Shown in pieces: positions 26,965 to 35,213 of a stretch of 64,000 nt of DNA. Within the stretch, counting starts at the first letter, position 1; every line of letters begins with the position of its first letter. Below the pieces are notes generated by a model. The model made no database searches and was not told where the DNA came from. It was given only the letters and a program-made list of their open reading frames with translations. Made by a program: the position numbers and the translations under genes. The stretch is from Pseudomonadota bacterium (lineage in GTDB: Bacteria; Pseudomonadota; Gammaproteobacteria; Steroidobacterales; Steroidobacteraceae): contig CANFSB010000001.1 in NCBI GenBank assembly GCA_947449495.1, positions 62,001 through 126,000 of the forward strand, written 5' to 3'.

Positions 26965-27897
26965 TCAGGGTTGAAACTCGGCCAGACTCTTCGCAGACAG
27001 ACCGGTATTACTGGTTCCGCAGTTGCGCGATCCGGTGCATTGGCGAATTTTGTCGCGCTTTACCAGCGCCTTGATCTGGCCAGACAACAACACAAACAAT
27101 TCATTTTCTGCATCGCCCATCTCATGTCTGGCCCAGGCATAGGCATACATCGGCGGCGTGGCATACAGCAGCATGCCGGTGCCCTTGCTGCCATCAAACA
27201 CCAGCGTCAGCGTGGCCGGACACGGCGGCGTAAGACTGCTACCTGCCTCTTTGAGCCCACACCAACGCCAAGCGCGCAGTTGCTCACCGCCCGCAGGCGC
27301 TGGCAAAGCTGCGCCGTCAGGCTCCAGTGCATCAATGGTGATACTGCCGCGCAGTTTATAACCCGGCGGCATACCGTGCTCTGCCACCAGCTTGCGCAAT
27401 AGTCGATCGAGGTTGGACTGATGATCAGCACCCAGCTGTGCTTTGAGCTCATCTGTGTCGCTGGTGAAGTATGCGCGGGCGCCGCACAACCCCAGATTTT
27501 TGCGCAGCGGCGCAGGCAGATGATTGCCCACACCGCTAGCACAATACATATAGGTCACGCCGATCAGACCAACGCCTGCGCCCTGCCAAGGGTTGGTATC
27601 GCTGCGCAGGTAGTACTCCGCCAGTGCATAGGAGCCTGCACCCTCCACGCGCTGCACCATCTCGGCTTGCAGATAGTTGCAGCTGTTGCCTTCTGGCGTG
27701 CAGCGCATCTGAAACTCGGTAACTTTACCGGCGTAACCAGTGGCCTTATTGGCCTGCCACAACACCAGTGCCGGTGACGCAGACAAAGGCTCACCCCATG
27801 CATGGCCATTGAAGCCCACCGGGGGGTCATAGTCAGCCGCGCTGGCAGTGCTCAGCATCAACAGGCCACTCAAAACCGCGCTGACAACTGCGCGCAT
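26965..27897 (-). CDS. Secreted protein of unknown function
   Basis: 310 aa from ATG 27897 (GAGAG 7 nt upstream); an ATG at 27915 is also possible. Signal peptide (VVSAVLSGLLMLSTASAAD), then a soluble domain with eight cysteines, including FQMRCTPEGNSCNYLQ, YMYCASGVG, LGLCGARAYF, RWCGLKEAG and IRQCTGSRNCG, suggesting disulfides in the periplasm. I recognise no family. Follows the SOUL heme-binding gene by about 20 bp on the same strand. Confidence 0.7.
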   Translation of the reverse strand: MRAVVSAVLSGLLMLSTASAADYDPPVGFNGHAWGEPLSASPALVLWQANKATGYAGKVTEFQMRCTPEGNSCNYLQAEMVQRVEGAGSYALAEYYLRSDTNPWQGAGVGLIGVTYMYCASGVGNHLPAPLRKNLGLCGARAYFTSDTDELKAQLGADHQSNLDRLLRKLVAEHGMPPGYKLRGSITIDALEPDGAALPAPAGGEQLRAWRWCGLKEAGSSLTPPCPATLTLVFDGSKGTGMLLYATPPMYAYAWARHEMGDAENELFVLLSGQIKALVKRDKIRQCTGSRNCGTSNTGLSAKSLAEFQP

Positions 27898-27917
27898 CAA
27901 GCCGCTCTCGATCATCC

Positions 27918-28496
27918 TCAGCTCACCGGCACGAGAATTTCGTTGCGGCGCATGAACCAAGGAGTAAATGGCGCGTTATAACGAGCCCATACAGCTTCGC
28001 CAGCAGCCTTCAAGCCCTGCGCCACAATCCAAGCATCCAATTGCTGCTTGTGCTGCTGATAGTTCTTCAGACTCCATGTTCCCGAGTAGCGCAAAACTGC
28101 CATGCGCTGGGCCGGCACTTGCCGTAACTGCACGCGCGGATCACTGGCTACCGGCATCTTGTCCAGCGCATTGCCGGCCGGCATCACAAAGCTCACTGCC
28201 CAGCGGTCTTTCCCGGCCGCTGGACGCTGTGCCACCGGCGCAGTCATCTCGAACTTGCTGCGGGAGGCGTTCTTGCCGCTGATGTAGCCAAACAGCGGGC
28301 TGAAGGCGGCGCTACCGGCGGCATCCAATTCGCCCTCCACTACTGTCTCTGCCAACACCTGCGGCGCATAGTCGCGCAGCTCATAAGCGCCATCCGCGCG
28401 CACGACCGTGTAGGCCGCTTCTTCGACTGCCATAGCACTACTCCCGAAGCTGACCAACGCCGCCACCATCCACAGACTGCGTACCCAACAAGCCAT
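27918..28496 (-). CDS. SOUL/HBP2-family heme-binding protein, exported
   Basis: 192 aa from ATG 28496, chosen for AGGAGGG upstream. Signal peptide (WMVAALVSFGSSAMA), then the SOUL domain: AAYTVVRADGAYELRDYAPQVLAET, FSPLFGYISGKNASRSKFEMTAPV (split here by positions 60-85), VSFVMPAG, VAVLRYSGTWS-type motif and a C-terminal ARYNAPFTPWFMRRNEILV. SOUL proteins bind tetrapyrroles; bacterial periplasmic members are poorly defined. Divergent from the D-2-hydroxyacid dehydrogenase operon. Confidence 0.88.
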   Translation of the reverse strand: MACWVRSLWMVAALVSFGSSAMAVEEAAYTVVRADGAYELRDYAPQVLAETVVEGELDAAGSAAFSPLFGYISGKNASRSKFEMTAPVAQRPAAGKDRWAVSFVMPAGNALDKMPVASDPRVQLRQVPAQRMAVLRYSGTWSLKNYQQHKQQLDAWIVAQGLKAAGEAVWARYNAPFTPWFMRRNEILVPVS

Positions 28497-28630
28497 AAAC
28501 CCTCCTGGCGGCGGCCGCAGGGCCACACGCTAGGGCCCACTATGCCACGGCGCGATGGCGCTCCGGCTGTCAGCAGAGGCCAAGGTGGTCTACGCTTGCG
28601 CCTTGCCCAATTTCATGAGGTCCGCCGCAG

Positions 28631-29581
28631 ATGTCGCACAAAGTCGTTTTCCTGGAGCGCGATTCCATCAAAGCCACCGTGCGGCGGCCCGGTTTCGCCC
28701 ATGAGTGGGCCGAATACGCCTCGACGACCGCTGATCAGGTGGTGGAGCGCCTGCAAGGCGCCAGTGTCGCGCTCATCAACAAGACGCAATTGCGGGCCGA
28801 AGTGCTGGCCCAGCTGCCGGATCTACGCATGATCGGCGTCGCTGCCACGGGCTATGACTGTGTGGATATCACTGCGTGCCGGCAACTGGGCATCGCAGTA
28901 GCCAACATCCGCAACTACGCCATCCACACCGTCCCTGAGCACAGTTTCGCGCTGATCCTGGCACTGCGGCGCAACATCTTGGCCTATCGTCAGGACGTGG
29001 AAGCCGGCCTATGGCAAAAAGCCACTAACTTCTGTTTCTTCACCCACGACATTGCCGACCTCAGCGGTAGCACGCTGGGCATCATCGGCGAAGGGGCCAT
29101 CGGTCAAGCCACTGCGGCCATCGGTCGCGCCTTTGGCATGCGAGTGCTGTTTGCCGACCATGCACCGCCCAAGGTGCCGGGCGTCGAGTTCACACCCTTC
29201 GAACAAGTGCTGGCCGAGTCCGATGTACTGTCTTTGCATTGCCCTCTAACGCCAGCGACCCGCAACCTCATCGGTATCGAGCAACTGCGCCGCATGAAGC
29301 GCAGCGCACTGCTGATCAACACCGCCCGCGGCGGCCTGGTGGATGAAGCCGCGCTGATTCAAGCCTTGGATGAAGGATTGATTGCCGGTGCGGGCTTTGA
29401 CGTTCTAACCAGTGAACCACCGCGTAACGGCCATCCGCTGCTCGAGCTTCGCCGACCCAACTTCATCCTCACGCCACATGTGGCTTGGGCCTCCAACGAA
29501 GCAATGCAGTTCCTGGCCGACCAACTCATCGACAACGTCGAGGCTTGGCAGAACAGCAACCCACAGCATCTGGTTACCTGA
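28631..29581 (+). CDS. D-2-hydroxyacid dehydrogenase (NAD-dependent)
   Basis: 316 aa. NAD-binding motif GIIGEGAIGQATAAIG (about 147-162), catalytic Arg in INTARGGLVDEAAL (about 233-246), Glu in VLTSEPP and His in LTPHVAWAS (about 285-293) define the family (glycerate/hydroxypyruvate or lactate type). Conversion is 2-oxoacid to D-2-hydroxyacid. The next gene, a CitE/malyl-CoA-lyase-like protein, follows after 10 bp; malyl-CoA lyase gives glyoxylate, which such a dehydrogenase could reduce to glycolate. Confidence 0.9.
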   Translation: MSHKVVFLERDSIKATVRRPGFAHEWAEYASTTADQVVERLQGASVALINKTQLRAEVLAQLPDLRMIGVAATGYDCVDITACRQLGIAVANIRNYAIHTVPEHSFALILALRRNILAYRQDVEAGLWQKATNFCFFTHDIADLSGSTLGIIGEGAIGQATAAIGRAFGMRVLFADHAPPKVPGVEFTPFEQVLAESDVLSLHCPLTPATRNLIGIEQLRRMKRSALLINTARGGLVDEAALIQALDEGLIAGAGFDVLTSEPPRNGHPLLELRRPNFILTPHVAWASNEAMQFLADQLIDNVEAWQNSNPQHLVT

Positions 29582-29591
29582 AGACTCGCCC

Positions 29592-30560
29592 ATGAGCTTC
29601 ACTAGCATTACTCAGGCACGGCCCCGACTGCAGCGTTCAGAGTTGGCAGTGCCTGGCTCAAACACTGCGTTGTTCGAGAAAGCCGCTGCGTCTGCGGCAG
29701 ACGTGGTGTTCCTTGATCTGGAAGATGCCGTTGCGCCGGATGACAAACCGCAAGCTCGGCGCAATGTCATTGCGGCACTCAACGACATCGACTGGGGCAG
29801 CAAGACAATGATGCTGCGCATCAACGGCTTGGACACCCACTACATGTACCGCGATGTGGTGGATGTCGTGGAGGCCTGCCCGCGACTGGACATGCTGCTG
29901 ATCCCCAAGGTCGGCGTTGCGGCTGATGTCTATGCGCTGGACATGCTGGTCACGCAGATCGAAACCGCCATGGGTCGTGATAAACGACTGGGGTTTGAAG
30001 TACTCATCGAAACTGCGCTGGGTCTGTCCAACGTTGAAGCCATCGCACAGTCCTCGCGACGACTGGAAGCGTTGTCGTTCGGAGTCGCCGATTACGCTGC
30101 TTCAACGCGGGCGCGCACTACAGTGATCGGCGGCACCAGCCCAGACTCGGTCGTGCTGACAGATGCCGACGCGAGCGGTCACCGCCAACGCCATTGGAGC
30201 GACCCTTGGCATGCTGCCCAAACGCGGCTATTGGTAGCCTGCCGTGCGCACGGCCTGCGACCCATCGATGGGCCGTTTGGCGATTTCAGCGATCCGCAAG
30301 GCTATCAAGTGGCTGCACAGCGCGCTGCGGTGCTGGGCTTTGAGGGCAAGTGGGCCATACATCCCTCACAGGTCGCGCTCGCCAACCAGGTTTTCACACC
30401 CACAGCCGACGAGATATTGCGGGCACGGCGCATCATCAGCGCGATGCAGCAAGCAGCCAGCGAGGGCCGTGGCGCAGTGTCATTGGACGGTCGTTTAATC
30501 GATCTGGCCAGTATCCGTATGGCCGAGGCCCTGCTGGCCAAGGCGGATGCAGCAGCTTGA
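29592..30560 (+). CDS. HpcH/HpaI aldolase family CitE-like lyase (malyl-CoA/citramalyl-CoA lyase type)
   Basis: 322 aa from ATG 29592. CitE fold: RSELAVPGSNTALFEKAAAS, DVVFLDLEDAVAPDDKPQAR (metal/acid residues, about 37-56), MLRINGLDTHY, LLIPKVGV, FEVLIETALGLSNVEAIA with the metal-binding Glu, and GFEGKWAIHPSQVALAN at about 255-272. These features are those of MclA-type (S)-malyl-CoA/beta-methylmalyl-CoA lyases. Cotranscribed with the D-2-hydroxyacid dehydrogenase. Exact substrate is uncertain. Confidence 0.88.
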   Translation: MSFTSITQARPRLQRSELAVPGSNTALFEKAAASAADVVFLDLEDAVAPDDKPQARRNVIAALNDIDWGSKTMMLRINGLDTHYMYRDVVDVVEACPRLDMLLIPKVGVAADVYALDMLVTQIETAMGRDKRLGFEVLIETALGLSNVEAIAQSSRRLEALSFGVADYAASTRARTTVIGGTSPDSVVLTDADASGHRQRHWSDPWHAAQTRLLVACRAHGLRPIDGPFGDFSDPQGYQVAAQRAAVLGFEGKWAIHPSQVALANQVFTPTADEILRARRIISAMQQAASEGRGAVSLDGRLIDLASIRMAEALLAKADAAA

Positions 30561-30569
30561 CGGGTGAAC

Positions 30570-32204
30570 TCAGCGAGCCGCAGCAAGATGCGCCAGGATG
30601 CGGTCCCAGCTGTGATAGAGGAGGTAATGACCTGCATCCGCCACACGATGCAGCGTTGCCTGCGGTAACAGCGCCAGCAGGCGCTCGCTGTGCAAGATGG
30701 GCACGTGCCGGTCTTGCTCGCCGTGCCACAAGACAACGGGCAACGTGCCCGGCACTGGCAACAGGTGCTCCCAGCGGCAGGTTTGCAGGCGCAGATCCTT
30801 GAGTACGCCGTCGTCGCCGTGGGCAATAGACTCAGCCACTGCAGTCAGATAACGCGCACGTACTCGCGGCTGGCTCATCACAGCTGCATCCGCCGGCGGC
30901 AAGTGGGGCAGGATATTTTCGAAATAGACTGCGGGCTCGCGCCGCACTCTGCCAATGAGCAGCTTCAATAGTGCCGGTGCCGCAGCGGGCAGTCGCAGGC
31001 TGATACCGGCCAGCAACTTGGCAACTGGCAGCATGCCATGCAAATCAGACAGCCCGCGCAGCGGTGACAGCGGTGACACCAAAGTGATGGAGCGCACCCG
31101 CTGGGGCATGCGCCGAGCTACCGCACACGCGACGATGCTACCCATGGTGTGACCGATGACATCAAAGCTGGTAAAGCCCAAATGATCTGCAAGCCGCTCT
31201 ACATCTGCTGCACACACGTCCAAGCTGTCCTCTGCAGTCATGCTCGAGTAACCCAAGCCGGGACGCTCGGGCACCACAACCCGCAAGCCATGCGAATACA
31301 GCGGTTGGACATCAGCAGGAACATGTAAGCGCGAGCCACCCCAACAATGCAGGAAGATCACCGGCCGACCGGAGCGCGGCCCATAGTCGGCAAACGCCAA
31401 GTCCCGGTTACCCATGCGCAGCAACAGAGGTGGTGTCGGCGGAGCATCGACAGCGTCCTGCATTGCAAGCCCGGCCGGGCTCGTCACCAGCCGCGCAACC
31501 GCCTCGCTTTGCCGGTTTGCGCCCAGCTTGCCCAGCAACTGTTTGAGCTGGGTGCGCACCGTATGGACAGAGGTACCGCCCTGCTCGGCAATACCCTCAG
31601 GGGCATGGCCTTCAACCAACCCCTGCGCTACGCGGATCTCCGCGTCGGTCAATTGGAACAGCGATTTGAGTGCGACCGGATCCAGTCTTACCGCATAAGT
31701 GGTCGAGGCGAGCAGCACCACCCGCCCTGGACCCAATGACGGGATGTTCAGCGCCAGCAGCGTGAATTCGCCCTCAGGCATTTGTACGCGCTGGGCCATC
31801 GGCCGCACGGTACGGGCTGCGACCATGGCGCGCAGCGTTTGCCCAGGCAGGTTGGCCAAGCATTCCTGCATACCGCGATTGGCCCAGTGAACCTTGCCCG
31901 CCTCGTCGCACACGGCAATGGCCAAGTGATGCTTGTCGAGCAGGCTCTCCTGTAGCTCTATCAAGCCATTTTGCGCGAACTGGTTCTGTTGCAAGCGCAG
32001 GGCGCGCAGCAAGTGCGGCTCAAGCAAAGCGACCAGCGAATGGTCATCGATGGGCGAAGCGGCATCTAGCGTCTCGAGCAGATCCAGCAACTGCGCCGTG
32101 AGTTGCGGCCATATCTGACCCGAATCGACCACGCCGTAGACGTGGTCAATGATTTCCAGAGCCGGGGAGCTGTCGTCGGTTTTGAAGCGCGCAATAACAT
32201 CCAT
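30570..32204 (-). CDS. LuxR-type HTH / alpha/beta-hydrolase fusion regulator with Thr in place of nucleophile
   Basis: 544 aa. Residues about 1-175 look like a PAS-like sensory segment (HHLAIAVCDEAGKVHWANRG at 92-111). A LuxR/GerE helix-turn-helix follows (184-241, LTDAEIRVAQGLVEGH and TSVHTVRTQLKQLLGKLGA). Residues 260-544 are an alpha/beta hydrolase with FLHCWGGS, Asp498 (HGEQD) and His526 (DAGHY). The elbow reads GHTMG (351-355): Thr353 replaces the usual Ser. The order HTH then hydrolase, and the lost nucleophile, suggest a ligand-sensing transcription factor rather than an enzyme. No cytoplasm-export signal. Converges on the CitE-like gene, 9 bp apart. Confidence 0.87.
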   Translation of the reverse strand: MDVIARFKTDDSSPALEIIDHVYGVVDSGQIWPQLTAQLLDLLETLDAASPIDDHSLVALLEPHLLRALRLQQNQFAQNGLIELQESLLDKHHLAIAVCDEAGKVHWANRGMQECLANLPGQTLRAMVAARTVRPMAQRVQMPEGEFTLLALNIPSLGPGRVVLLASTTYAVRLDPVALKSLFQLTDAEIRVAQGLVEGHAPEGIAEQGGTSVHTVRTQLKQLLGKLGANRQSEAVARLVTSPAGLAMQDAVDAPPTPPLLLRMGNRDLAFADYGPRSGRPVIFLHCWGGSRLHVPADVQPLYSHGLRVVVPERPGLGYSSMTAEDSLDVCAADVERLADHLGFTSFDVIGHTMGSIVACAVARRMPQRVRSITLVSPLSPLRGLSDLHGMLPVAKLLAGISLRLPAAAPALLKLLIGRVRREPAVYFENILPHLPPADAAVMSQPRVRARYLTAVAESIAHGDDGVLKDLRLQTCRWEHLLPVPGTLPVVLWHGEQDRHVPILHSERLLALLPQATLHRVADAGHYLLYHSWDRILAHLAAAR

Positions 32205-32302
32205 ATTGGATGTAAATTTAGCCTATGCGCATGACAGCCGTGCGACCTGTTCGGCCATTACGAGACGCCGTTTTATAAAAATTACCTATCGAGCAGTCTT
32301 CT

Positions 32303-32788
32303 TCAGCCCTCAAACCACAGCGTCAAATAATCGGCAAAGTCATCGGCCTCATCGGGCAACACGGGGTCCGCACCATCCTGCCCCTGGTCCATACGAAACG
32401 CCTCGACTACCCGCGCGGTGGCTTCGGTATCCGCGATACACAGATCGCTAAAGCTGCCCAACCACGCAATGGTGACCCAACGGTTGAGCCAGCTGTCCAA
32501 CTCATCGAGCAGCTCTTGGGTGACGCCGTCAGCAACCATTGCCGGCAGCAGCGACTCCAGCCGTTCGACCAGATCGCCGACATCGTCCTCACCGCAATAA
32601 AACTCGGGTAATGCCTCGACCAGGAACCGGCCGAAGGCCAGCGGATTGTCGAACCACAGCACCAGCCGCGGCCAGGAGGGCTCCTCTGTGGTGGCCAGCA
32701 GCAGCACTCCGAGCCGATCGGCCTGCGAATCGCAGGTCGCTGCCTCACTAAGCAATCGCAGACCCGCAGAACTGGGTTCATGTTCCAT
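32303..32788 (-). CDS. Acidic cytoplasmic protein of unknown function
   Basis: 161 aa, GGAG 9-10 nt before the ATG. Strongly acidic, with many Asp/Glu and only one stretch of hydrophobic beta/helix pattern (RLGVLLLATTEEPSWPRLVLWFDNPLAFGRFL split over residues 25-56, and WLNRWVTIAWLGSFSDLC at about 107-124). No signal peptide. I recognise no family. It follows the DUF924 gene by 20 bp and may be cotranscribed. Confidence 0.65.
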   Translation of the reverse strand: MEHEPSSAGLRLLSEAATCDSQADRLGVLLLATTEEPSWPRLVLWFDNPLAFGRFLVEALPEFYCGEDDVGDLVERLESLLPAMVADGVTQELLDELDSWLNRWVTIAWLGSFSDLCIADTEATARVVEAFRMDQGQDGADPVLPDEADDFADYLTLWFEG

Positions 32789-32808
32789 GTATCACTCCGC
32801 AAGGCACC

Positions 32809-33354
32809 TCAGAAGGAGGAGCCGGGCATTGCCAAAAAGGCCAGTTCCTCGGCCGTGGAAGGGCGACCCAGGATCGCGTTGCGGTGAGGATAGCGGCCAA
32901 AGCGGTCGATGATGGCTTTGTGTTTGAGTTCGAACTTTAAGGTGGCCGCGTTACCAGCGGCCGCGAACAGCGATTGAGCCTGAACATGGATGTAGGCAGA
33001 TTCGCTGTGCATGTAAGGCATGTACAGAAACGGCCGCTGTGCATCGGGCAGGTGTACATCGAGCCCGGCTGCCACTGCCTCCTGAGCCAGCGCCAGCGCC
33101 ATGGCGTCGGCAGCAAATGCCGCAGGCAGATCTCTGTACAGGTTGCGCGAAAATTGATCGAGCACGATGACTTCAGCCAAGCGCCCCTGCACGGACTGGC
33201 GCCAGCCGTGCAACTCACCAGCAACCGCTTTGCCGTGCAGCGTGGCGAACCGCTCTCGGATCAGCGTATCGAACTGCGCATCACTGCCCCACCACTGTGC
33301 TGCGGTGCACTCCTCAAACCAAAATCTCAATAAATCTTCGGGTAGGAACGTCAA
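32809..33354 (-). CDS. DUF924 family protein
   Basis: 181 aa from TTG 33354, whose bases overlap the stop of the cyclophilin gene (TTGA). DUF924 hallmarks: LLRFWFEECTAAQWWG (8-23), FDTLIRERF, VIVLDQFSRNLYR (78-90), LPDAQRPFLYMPYMHSES and the C-terminal FGRYPHRNAILGRPSTAEE. A TPR-like helical protein of unknown biochemical role, widespread in proteobacteria. Confidence 0.9.
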   Translation of the reverse strand: MTFLPEDLLRFWFEECTAAQWWGSDAQFDTLIRERFATLHGKAVAGELHGWRQSVQGRLAEVIVLDQFSRNLYRDLPAAFAADAMALALAQEAVAAGLDVHLPDAQRPFLYMPYMHSESAYIHVQAQSLFAAAGNAATLKFELKHKAIIDRFGRYPHRNAILGRPSTAEELAFLAMPGSSF

Positions 33355-34028
33355 TCTATACGCCGCACAGTCAGGATCTTGACCGGATCAAACAGCATCT
33401 GACCTTTCATGACGCCCTCGCCTGCCTCCAGTGCAATAGGCTCGTCGAGGATCTTGCGCACCACATCCATGCCCTCGGTCACGCGACCAAAGACGGCATA
33501 GCCCACATCCTCGCCGGTGGGTTGACCATCGAGCGACACAAGATCACCGATCACAAAGAAGAAATCCGCCTTAGCACTGCCTGGGGCAGCTCGTGCCATC
33601 GACAGTGCGCCATCGAGATGGCTCAAGCCTGTGGTGCGCGGCGACTCATGAGCAATCGGCGGATAGAGCTTTTTGGGATTGCCGCGCAACCCTCCCTGCA
33701 GCATCCCATAGTTGCCGTAAGGGCCAATCTTGACCGCCCGATAAAAGGTGATGCCGTCAAAACGCTTGCTGTCGACGTAGCGCAGGAAGTTGGCCACCGT
33801 CACCGGCGCATGCTGCTTGTCGAGGGCGACACGGATGTCGCCCAGCGCGGTATGCATGAGCACATTGACCGGCGGTATGGCCGGTGGCGGGGGCTGCTCC
33901 GGCGGTGCATCGGCAGTCGGTGCGGCAGCGGGTGCCGCAGAGTCTGCAGTGGCCTCCTGAGCCCCGGCAGCTGTGGCAAAGCCTGCAGCCAGAAGCAACA
34001 CAGCAAACAAACCAAGTGTGGGTTTCAT
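33351..34028 (-). CDS. Cyclophilin-type peptidyl-prolyl isomerase, exported
   Basis: 225 aa from ATG 34028. Signal peptide (LGLFAVLLLAAGFATAAGA), an Ala/Pro-rich linker (about 22-50), then a cyclophilin domain with VLMHTALGDIRVALDKQHAPVTV, FLRYVDSKRFDGITFYRAV, SMARAAPGSAKADFFFVIGD and YAVFGRVTEGMDVV. The canonical GTGGSIYG loop is altered, and the FxFFI core appears as FFFVI. It catalyses proline isomerisation in the periplasm. Translationally coupled to DUF924. A terminator separates it from the upstream tRNA. Confidence 0.9.
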   Translation of the reverse strand: MKPTLGLFAVLLLAAGFATAAGAQEATADSAAPAAAPTADAPPEQPPPPAIPPVNVLMHTALGDIRVALDKQHAPVTVANFLRYVDSKRFDGITFYRAVKIGPYGNYGMLQGGLRGNPKKLYPPIAHESPRTTGLSHLDGALSMARAAPGSAKADFFFVIGDLVSLDGQPTGEDVGYAVFGRVTEGMDVVRKILDEPIALEAGEGVMKGQMLFDPVKILTVRRID

Positions 34029-34055
34029 GCGTACACCTGCGCGATGCTGGAAACG

Positions 34056-34083
34056 AAAAAGGCCCACGCAAACGTGAGCCCTT
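34056..34083 (-). terminator. Rho-independent terminator of tRNA-Arg
   Basis: On the minus strand an 11-bp stem (with two G-U pairs) and 4-base loop (34058-34083) is followed by TTTTTC. It lies 8 bp after the tRNA CCA end and before the cyclophilin gene. Confidence 0.8.
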
Positions 34084-34091
34084 GAAGTCGA

Positions 34092-34168
34092 TGGTGCGGC
34101 TGGAGAGATTCGAACTCCCGGCCTTCTGGTTCGTAGCCAGACGCTCTATCCAACTGAGCTACAGCCGC
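34092..34168 (-). tRNA. tRNA-Arg (anticodon ACG)
   Basis: 77 nt cloverleaf with encoded CCA. Acceptor GCGGCTG/CAGCCGC, D-arm GCTC/GAGC, anticodon stem TCTGG/CCAGA with loop CTACGAA (anticodon ACG, usually A34 deaminated to inosine), and T-arm GGGAG-TTCGAAT-CTCTC. It reads CGU, CGC and CGA codons. A terminator follows. Confidence 0.97.
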
Positions 34169-34208
34169 ATCGCGAACCGCCATTTTAGGCAGAAAATGAC
34201 GTCTGCGT

Positions 34209-35213
34209 CTAGAGCGGTTTGGCTTCAATCAAGCTGAATACGGTGTCGGTGGGGACGATACGCGTCAACTGCAGTCCAGCCTGCGCGAGCAACACTTGGT
34301 ACTGCGCCGCAGTGCGCTCTTTGCCGCCGATATTGAGCATGATCAAGTCGCCCCGGACCATGCCGGCAACACCCGGATCCTCTGTGACCAATTCTGGCAG
34401 CACCTGCTCGAGCAACAGCACTACGCCGCCGGGTGCCAAAGCCTGTGCACAGCGACTGAGCAATGCAATGCTGTGAGCATCATCCCAGTCATGCACGATG
34501 TATTTGAGGACGTGGCAGTCATAGCCGCGGGGCACTTGCTCAAAAAAGCTGCCGCCCACAAAGCCCGCACGATCACCCACACCTGACTTGCCCAAGTAGG
34601 CTGCAGCGCTATCGGCCACTGCCGGCAGATCGAAGCTGTCCCCGCGCAGTCGCGGCACAGACTGCAACAACGCCACCAACACAGCACCGAAGCCACCACC
34701 AACATCCAGCACGGCATCAAAGTGACTGAAGTCATAAGCGCGCGCAGCTGCTTGGCCAATACGCAGCGACTGCTCTGCCATGGCGCGATTGAACACTTCC
34801 GCCTGTGCCGCATCGCGCTGCAGATCCACAAAGCCTTCAGAGCCAGCCTGCATTTGGCTGCGACCGGTTTGAATGGCTTTACCCAACAGCCCGAAGGATT
34901 TCCATTGCCGGTCACCCCAATGAAGGGCAACACCGCGCAAGGACTCGGGGTGGCTGGCGCATAGCGTGGCGCCCTCCTCAGTCAGCTCGAACTGGTGATC
35001 GGCCACATGACTGGCCAGGCCCAACGCGGCCATGCCGCGCAGCAGGCGGTAAAGGCCGTCGGCATCTACTCCCAGCGAAACAGCCAGGGCATCACTGTGG
35101 CCCTGGCCTGCTGCCAGATGCTCGGGCAAGCCGAGCTTTACTGCTTCGTGGATCACCTGGGTGCGCCAGCACCCAGTGATCATCTCGTTGACGCGCTCGC
35201 GCGCGCCGCTCAT
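34209..35213 (-). CDS. SAM-dependent O-methyltransferase (acetylserotonin/caffeate OMT-like)
   Basis: 334 aa. N-terminal dimerisation winged-helix domain (IHEAVKLGLPEHLAAG, LYRLLRGMAALGLAS) and C-terminal Rossmann domain with VLDVGGGFGAVLVALLQ (about 168-184), DLP, and the catalytic-base region LKYIVHDWDDAHSIALL (about 236-252). This is the plant-type O-methyltransferase family, also used in bacterial polyketide, hydroxyneurosporene and phenolic methylation. The ATG overlaps the stop of an upstream secreted protein (ATGA), so it sits in an operon with two paralogous unknown secreted proteins. Confidence 0.88.
   Translation of the reverse strand: MSGARERVNEMITGCWRTQVIHEAVKLGLPEHLAAGQGHSDALAVSLGVDADGLYRLLRGMAALGLASHVADHQFELTEEGATLCASHPESLRGVALHWGDRQWKSFGLLGKAIQTGRSQMQAGSEGFVDLQRDAAQAEVFNRAMAEQSLRIGQAAARAYDFSHFDAVLDVGGGFGAVLVALLQSVPRLRGDSFDLPAVADSAAAYLGKSGVGDRAGFVGGSFFEQVPRGYDCHVLKYIVHDWDDAHSIALLSRCAQALAPGGVVLLLEQVLPELVTEDPGVAGMVRGDLIMLNIGGKERTAAQYQVLLAQAGLQLTRIVPTDTVFSLIEAKPL

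Noticed and set aside
33297..34085. 262-aa open frame on the + strand
   Set aside because: Antisense to the cyclophilin gene, which has signal peptide and domain motifs.
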